Below, piece by piece: positions 4,693-6,948 of a DNA stretch of 6,948 nt (the stretch's first letter is position 1; each line of letters begins with the position of its first letter). A program made the translations under genes and the position numbers. Origin of the DNA: Gammaproteobacteria bacterium (GTDB lineage: Bacteria > Pseudomonadota > Gammaproteobacteria > SZUA-152); assembly GCA_030599435.1 (NCBI GenBank), contig JAUVNZ010000084.1:1-6948 (forward strand), written 5' to 3'. Below the pieces are notes generated by a model. It saw only the letters and a list, made by a program, of their open reading frames with translations. It was not told the DNA's origin and did not search any database.

Positions 4693-5295
4693 ATGAAATA
4701 TCAAACCAAACAATTTTGTCATAAAAATGCCCAGACTGGTTTCACGCAAACTGGCTTCACGTTAGTTGAGCTAATCATTACTTTGGCGATTGGCGCAATT
4801 ATCCTCACTCAGGCAGTGCCATCTTTTCTTACCACTATTCAAAATAGTCACCTGATCACAGAAACCAACAAACTGGTGTCTGATATTAACGTGGCCCGTA
4901 GCGAAGCAATCAAACGAGGCGTTAATGTGATTGTCTGCAGTACTGCTAATCCTAATTTATTCGCCGCTGGTGTACACGACCCCGACTGCGGTGGTGCTAA
5001 CGACTGGGACACGGGCTGGATTGTATTTGCCGATGATAATGGTGACGGTAGTTTTGCCACTGCAAGCGATTCACTCATCCGTATTGGTGAGGGACAGGCA
5101 ACTGGCTCATCCGTAGGCTTTACCACAACAAACACAGTAATTTCGTTCTCCAATGACGGTTTATTAAGTGATGCAACTGCAAGGAGTATTTTCATTTGCG
5201 ATGACAGAGGCATAAGTTTTAGCCGAGAAATTATAGTCAGCCTTACCGGTCGTCCACGACTTGATAAAACCGTCAACGCCTGCTCAGGAGCATAA
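4693..5295 (+). CDS. fimU: FimU-like minor pilin (GspH/FimT family)
   Basis: This 200-residue prepilin has a class III signal: a 21-residue leader, then cleavage at Gly21/Phe22 (G|FTLVEL), with Glu26 as the Glu5 needed for assembly, and a hydrophobic helix to about residue 45. The GspH-type globular domain shows SDINVARSEAIKRGVNVIVC (63-82), GWIVFADDNGDG (108-119) and the C-terminal pattern IFICDDRG...IVSLTGRPRL (166-190). Four cysteines (82, 99, 169, 197) lie in the globular part and could form two disulfides. DDNGDG (114-119) resembles a calcium-binding loop. Position before pilV and pilW identifies it as FimU rather than the stand-alone FimT, but the two are paralogues and the name rests on context. 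It is a likely member of the pilus-tip priming complex. The motif before cleavage is duplicated (see 4732-4761). A weak AAGAG precedes the ATG. Confidence 0.93.
   Translation: MKYQTKQFCHKNAQTGFTQTGFTLVELIITLAIGAIILTQAVPSFLTTIQNSHLITETNKLVSDINVARSEAIKRGVNVIVCSTANPNLFAAGVHDPDCGGANDWDTGWIVFADDNGDGSFATASDSLIRIGEGQATGSSVGFTTTNTVISFSNDGLLSDATARSIFICDDRGISFSREIIVSLTGRPRLDKTVNACSGA
4732..4761 (+). repeat. 15-bp tandem duplication of the prepilin cleavage motif in fimU
   Basis: CAGACTGGTTTCACG (4732-4746) is followed directly by CAAACTGGCTTCACG (4747-4761). The two differ at 2 of 15 bases and both changes are synonymous, so each encodes QTGFT (residues 14-18 and 19-23). The second copy leads into LVEL and provides the expected cleavage site with Glu5. 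The first copy provides a Gly-Phe but has Gly, not Glu, at the fifth position. Confidence 0.85.
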
Positions 5296-5305
5296 AGGTA
5301 ACTCT

Positions 5306-5785
5306 ATGATGAATAAATCAAAACAAAACGGTTTCTCTATGATTGAAGTGCTAATTACCATGGTGATCATGGCCGTCGGATTATTAGGATTGGCGGGTTT
5401 GCAAGCCACCAGCCTTAGAAATAATGAAAGCGCCTATCAACGATCACAGGCAGCGCAAATGGCCTACGATATGTTAGATCGAATGCGTGTTAATGCAGCA
5501 GGGGTTGCAGCCGGAGGCTACAACAGCATCGACACCACTCCACCTGACAGCTACACAAGCTGCAAACCAACCGACACAACAACAGCTTGCACTACAACAC
5601 AGATGACAACATTTGATGACGGCGACTGGCACGCACAACTAGCTAACCTGTTACCTTTGGGTACAGGCAGCGTTGCTGGCAGCGGCACAGGATCTGTCTT
5701 CACTATTACTGTCACCTGGGATGATAACCGCGATGGTAGTCTCACAGGTACTGATGCTTCATTCACCGTGAGTAGCATATTATGA
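5306..5785 (+). CDS. pilV: PilV, type IV pilus minor pilin
   Basis: The protein has 159 residues from the ATG at 5306. That start is preferred because AAGG (5295-5298) lies 7 nt upstream and the leader is then short, as is usual; an in-frame ATG at 5261 lies inside fimU and would add 15 residues, and an ATG at 5309 is also possible. The leader MMNKSKQNG is cut before Phe10 (G|FSMIEV), with Glu14 as Glu5. The N-terminal helix reads VGLLGLAGLQATSLRNNESA (24-43), then RSQAAQMAYDMLDRMRVN (46-63), both typical of PilV. The globular part is Thr-rich, with Cys86 and Cys95 a possible disulfide and a Gly/Ser-rich stretch with GTGSV twice (119-123 and 127-131). VTWDDNRDG (136-144) is near the end. It acts with FimU, PilW, PilX and PilE in pilus-tip priming. 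Its TGA overlaps the pilW ATG (ATGA). Confidence 0.93.
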   Translation: MMNKSKQNGFSMIEVLITMVIMAVGLLGLAGLQATSLRNNESAYQRSQAAQMAYDMLDRMRVNAAGVAAGGYNSIDTTPPDSYTSCKPTDTTTACTTTQMTTFDDGDWHAQLANLLPLGTGSVAGSGTGSVFTITVTWDDNRDGSLTGTDASFTVSSIL

Positions 5786-5801
5786 AACCGATTATGAAAC
5801 C
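5779..5801 (+). repeat. 11-bp direct repeat creating two pilW start codons
   Basis: ATTATGAAACC is found exactly at 5779-5789 and 5791-5801, a 12-bp period. Each copy contains an ATG in the pilW frame (5782 and 5794), giving the N-terminus MKPIMKPK. Either ATG could initiate; the first overlaps the pilV stop and suits coupled translation. Confidence 0.8.
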
Positions 5802-6867
5802 AAAGACACAACTAAACCTGCCAACCAACAAACAAACTGGCCTGACTTTGATCGAAATTATGATCGCTATCACTCTTAGCCTGTTTTTACTGGGAGGATT
5901 ACTGCAATTAGTTGCTAGCAACAAACAAACCTATCGGGTCCAGGATGCCATGGCGCGAGTGCAGGAAAATGGGCGCTTCTCCCTGCACTTTCTTAGCAAA
6001 GATATTCGCATGGCCGGTTTTATGGGCTGTTCAAACATCAGTGGCGGTGGGCTTACGACTACCAATAATGTAGATCCTAGCAAATATGGCGCTGACGCCG
6101 CTGCTGCAGCTGCCAGCTTTGATGGCAATAGCGCCATTGTGGGATACAGCTACACAACGGGCACCTTGCCTACAGAGTTATCAGACCTGGGGCTCGTCGC
6201 CGGCACCGATGAAGGCAACATTATGGATAACACCGACGTGCTGTTTTTGCGTCGCGCAGCATCCTGCCCCGGTGGCAATATAGAATCTCACACGAACACT
6301 GTTGGATCCGCATCCATGAAAATTGCCGACAACAGTATTTGCCAAATCCAGCAAGATGATATTGTCATGGTCACCAACTGCGAAACTGCTGAAATTTTTG
6401 GTGTCTCCAATGTAATTTTGCCTGCTAATCCTGGGGATACGTACGCTACCATCGCTCACGGCTCCAATAACAATCTCAGCCCCCAATTAGCCAATGGTTA
6501 TGGTGCTGATTCATTTATTTTAAAAATGAAAAGTGAAATTTACTACATTGGTGTCGGCGCCTCAGGCCAACCTGCCCTGTTTAAACGCGAACTGGCCATT
6601 GGGGCTTTAACCAACCAGGAGCTGGTAGAAGGTGTTGAAAATATGACCATACTTTACGGCGAAGACCGTGGGACATTGGATGGCACCGCTGATGCGTATG
6701 TTACTGCAGCCAACGTAGCCGACATGGAAAACGTTGTCAGCATCCGTATAACCGCAACAGCTCGTACTCTGGAAGATAATATTGCTACTACTGAAAGCGC
6801 GGATAACGACTACCGCATCCGCCGTAGCTTTACGACAACTATCGGTATTCGCAACCGCATTAGTTAA
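5782..6867 (+). CDS. pilW: PilW, type IV pilus minor pilin
   Basis: This is a 361-residue prepilin of the PilW family. With the start at 5782 the leader is 20 residues and cleavage falls at Gly20/Leu21 (G|LTLIEIM), with Glu25 as Glu5. Leu rather than Phe/Met at mature position 1 is less common but tolerated. Family segments are LFLLGGLLQLVASNKQTYRV (34-53), ARVQENGRFSLHFLSKDIRM (58-77) followed by AGFMGC (78-83), DDIVMVTNC (192-200), LVEGVENMTILYGED (281-295) and the C-terminal RIRRSFTTTIGIRNR (345-359). Cysteines are at 83, 162, 187 and 200. A short Ala run (105-111) lies in a variable loop. It probably forms part of the minor-pilin complex that primes pilus assembly and presents PilY1 at the tip. 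The start overlaps the pilV stop; a second in-frame ATG at 5794 would shorten the leader by four residues. Confidence 0.95.
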   Translation: MKPIMKPKTQLNLPTNKQTGLTLIEIMIAITLSLFLLGGLLQLVASNKQTYRVQDAMARVQENGRFSLHFLSKDIRMAGFMGCSNISGGGLTTTNNVDPSKYGADAAAAAASFDGNSAIVGYSYTTGTLPTELSDLGLVAGTDEGNIMDNTDVLFLRRAASCPGGNIESHTNTVGSASMKIADNSICQIQQDDIVMVTNCETAEIFGVSNVILPANPGDTYATIAHGSNNNLSPQLANGYGADSFILKMKSEIYYIGVGASGQPALFKRELAIGALTNQELVEGVENMTILYGEDRGTLDGTADAYVTAANVADMENVVSIRITATARTLEDNIATTESADNDYRIRRSFTTTIGIRNRIS

Positions 6868-6885
6868 ACAAACCAAACGAAATTT

Positions 6886-6899
6886 TTATTTGCAAATAA
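6886..6899. repeat. 14-bp perfect palindrome between pilW and the next gene
   Basis: TTATTTGCAAATAA reads the same on both strands and lies 18 nt after the pilW stop. It is AT-rich with no loop, so it is a poor RNA hairpin and more like a small operator or a chance AT palindrome. It is in the 75-nt gap, the only sizeable break within the visible pilin operon. Confidence 0.5.
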
Positions 6900-6907
6900 C
6901 TTTTTGG

Positions 6908-6933
6908 AAAGAACCGACTTATAAAGAACCGAC
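6908..6933 (+). repeat. 11-bp direct repeat just before the ribosome-binding site of the next gene
   Basis: AAAGAACCGAC occurs exactly at 6908-6918 and 6923-6933 with TTAT between, a 15-bp period. The second copy runs straight into GGAG (6934-6937). It looks like a short local duplication in the leader of the downstream gene. Confidence 0.75.
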
Positions 6934-6942
6934 GGAGCTCCC

Positions 6943-6948
6943 ATGCAC
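6943..6948 (+). CDS. Start of a further pilin-operon gene, probably pilX (partial, two codons)
   Basis: ATG CAC at the window edge is preceded by GGAG (6934-6937) with 5 nt spacing, a good initiation site. Only Met-His can be read, so the product is not identified from sequence. In the usual fimU-pilV-pilW-pilX-pilY1-pilE order the gene after pilW is pilX, which makes PilX the expectation. The frame runs out of the window. Confidence 0.4.

Noticed and set aside
4848..5276. 142-codon open frame on the minus strand, opposite fimU
   Set aside because: It lies wholly opposite a well-supported GspH-family pilin, has no recognisable motif, and is best explained as a shadow frame.
5261..5305. Upstream in-frame ATG extending PilV by 15 residues into fimU
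   Set aside because: The ATG at 5306 has AAGG at a good spacing and gives a normal short prepilin leader; the longer form would overlap fimU by 35 nt.
5659..5700. GTGSV occurring twice in PilV as a true tandem repeat
   Set aside because: The underlying DNA copies differ at several bases and the stretch is generally Gly/Ser/Thr-rich, so low complexity explains it.
6098..6118. GCTGCTGCAGCTGCC region in pilW as a trinucleotide repeat or regulatory palindrome
   Set aside because: It encodes a simple Ala run in a variable loop. The symmetry follows from repeated GCN codons.

Overview
The window looks like chromosomal DNA from a gammaproteobacterium of moderate GC content (hand counts: 44% in rnfG, 53% in rnfE). 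The evidence is the gene order rnfB-C-D-G-E with E. coli Rsx-like protein motifs, followed by a FimU-PilV-PilW minor-pilin cluster of the Pseudomonas type. I cannot name the genus. All real genes lie on the + strand; no tRNA, rRNA, CRISPR array, transposase or phage gene is visible.

Positions 1-4390 hold the distal part of an Rnf operon: the C-terminal end of RnfB (cut by the window edge), then complete RnfC, RnfD, RnfG and RnfE. Rnf is a membrane-bound ferredoxin:NAD+ oxidoreductase that couples electron transfer to Na+ or H+ movement. In enterics the same complex (Rsx) keeps SoxR reduced. The cofactor residues are all present: the CxxCxxCxxxCP clusters of RnfB and RnfC, the GMGGAGFP nucleotide-site loop of RnfC, the SMAT and TGAT flavinylation threonines of RnfD and RnfG, and the two membrane cysteines of RnfE. 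Junctions rnfB/rnfC and rnfD/rnfG are TAATG overlaps, rnfC/rnfD are 12 nt apart, and rnfG/rnfE are separated by 57 nt largely made of a 13-bp tandem repeat.

Positions 4391-4692 are a 302-nt non-coding region. It carries a perfect match to the AlgR-type box ACCGTTCGTC, a dyad that could be a weak terminator, a nested inverted repeat and weak promoter-like elements. It probably ends the rnf unit and holds the control region of the pilin unit.

Positions 4693-6948 begin a type IV pilus minor-pilin operon: a FimU-like GspH-domain pilin, PilV, PilW, and the first two codons of a further gene, probably pilX. All three complete proteins have prepilin peptidase sites with Glu at mature position 5. 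In related bacteria these pilins form a priming complex, with PilX, PilE and PilY1, that starts assembly at the pilus tip.

The gene content is familiar, and I found no convincing new multi-gene system. The most interesting signals are small: the AlgR-like box placed as in Pseudomonas regulation of fimU, a 13-bp repeat array in which the rnfE start codon lies, a tandemly duplicated prepilin cleavage motif in FimU, a Gln/Asn-rich tail added to RnfD, and recurring short direct duplications at gene boundaries.
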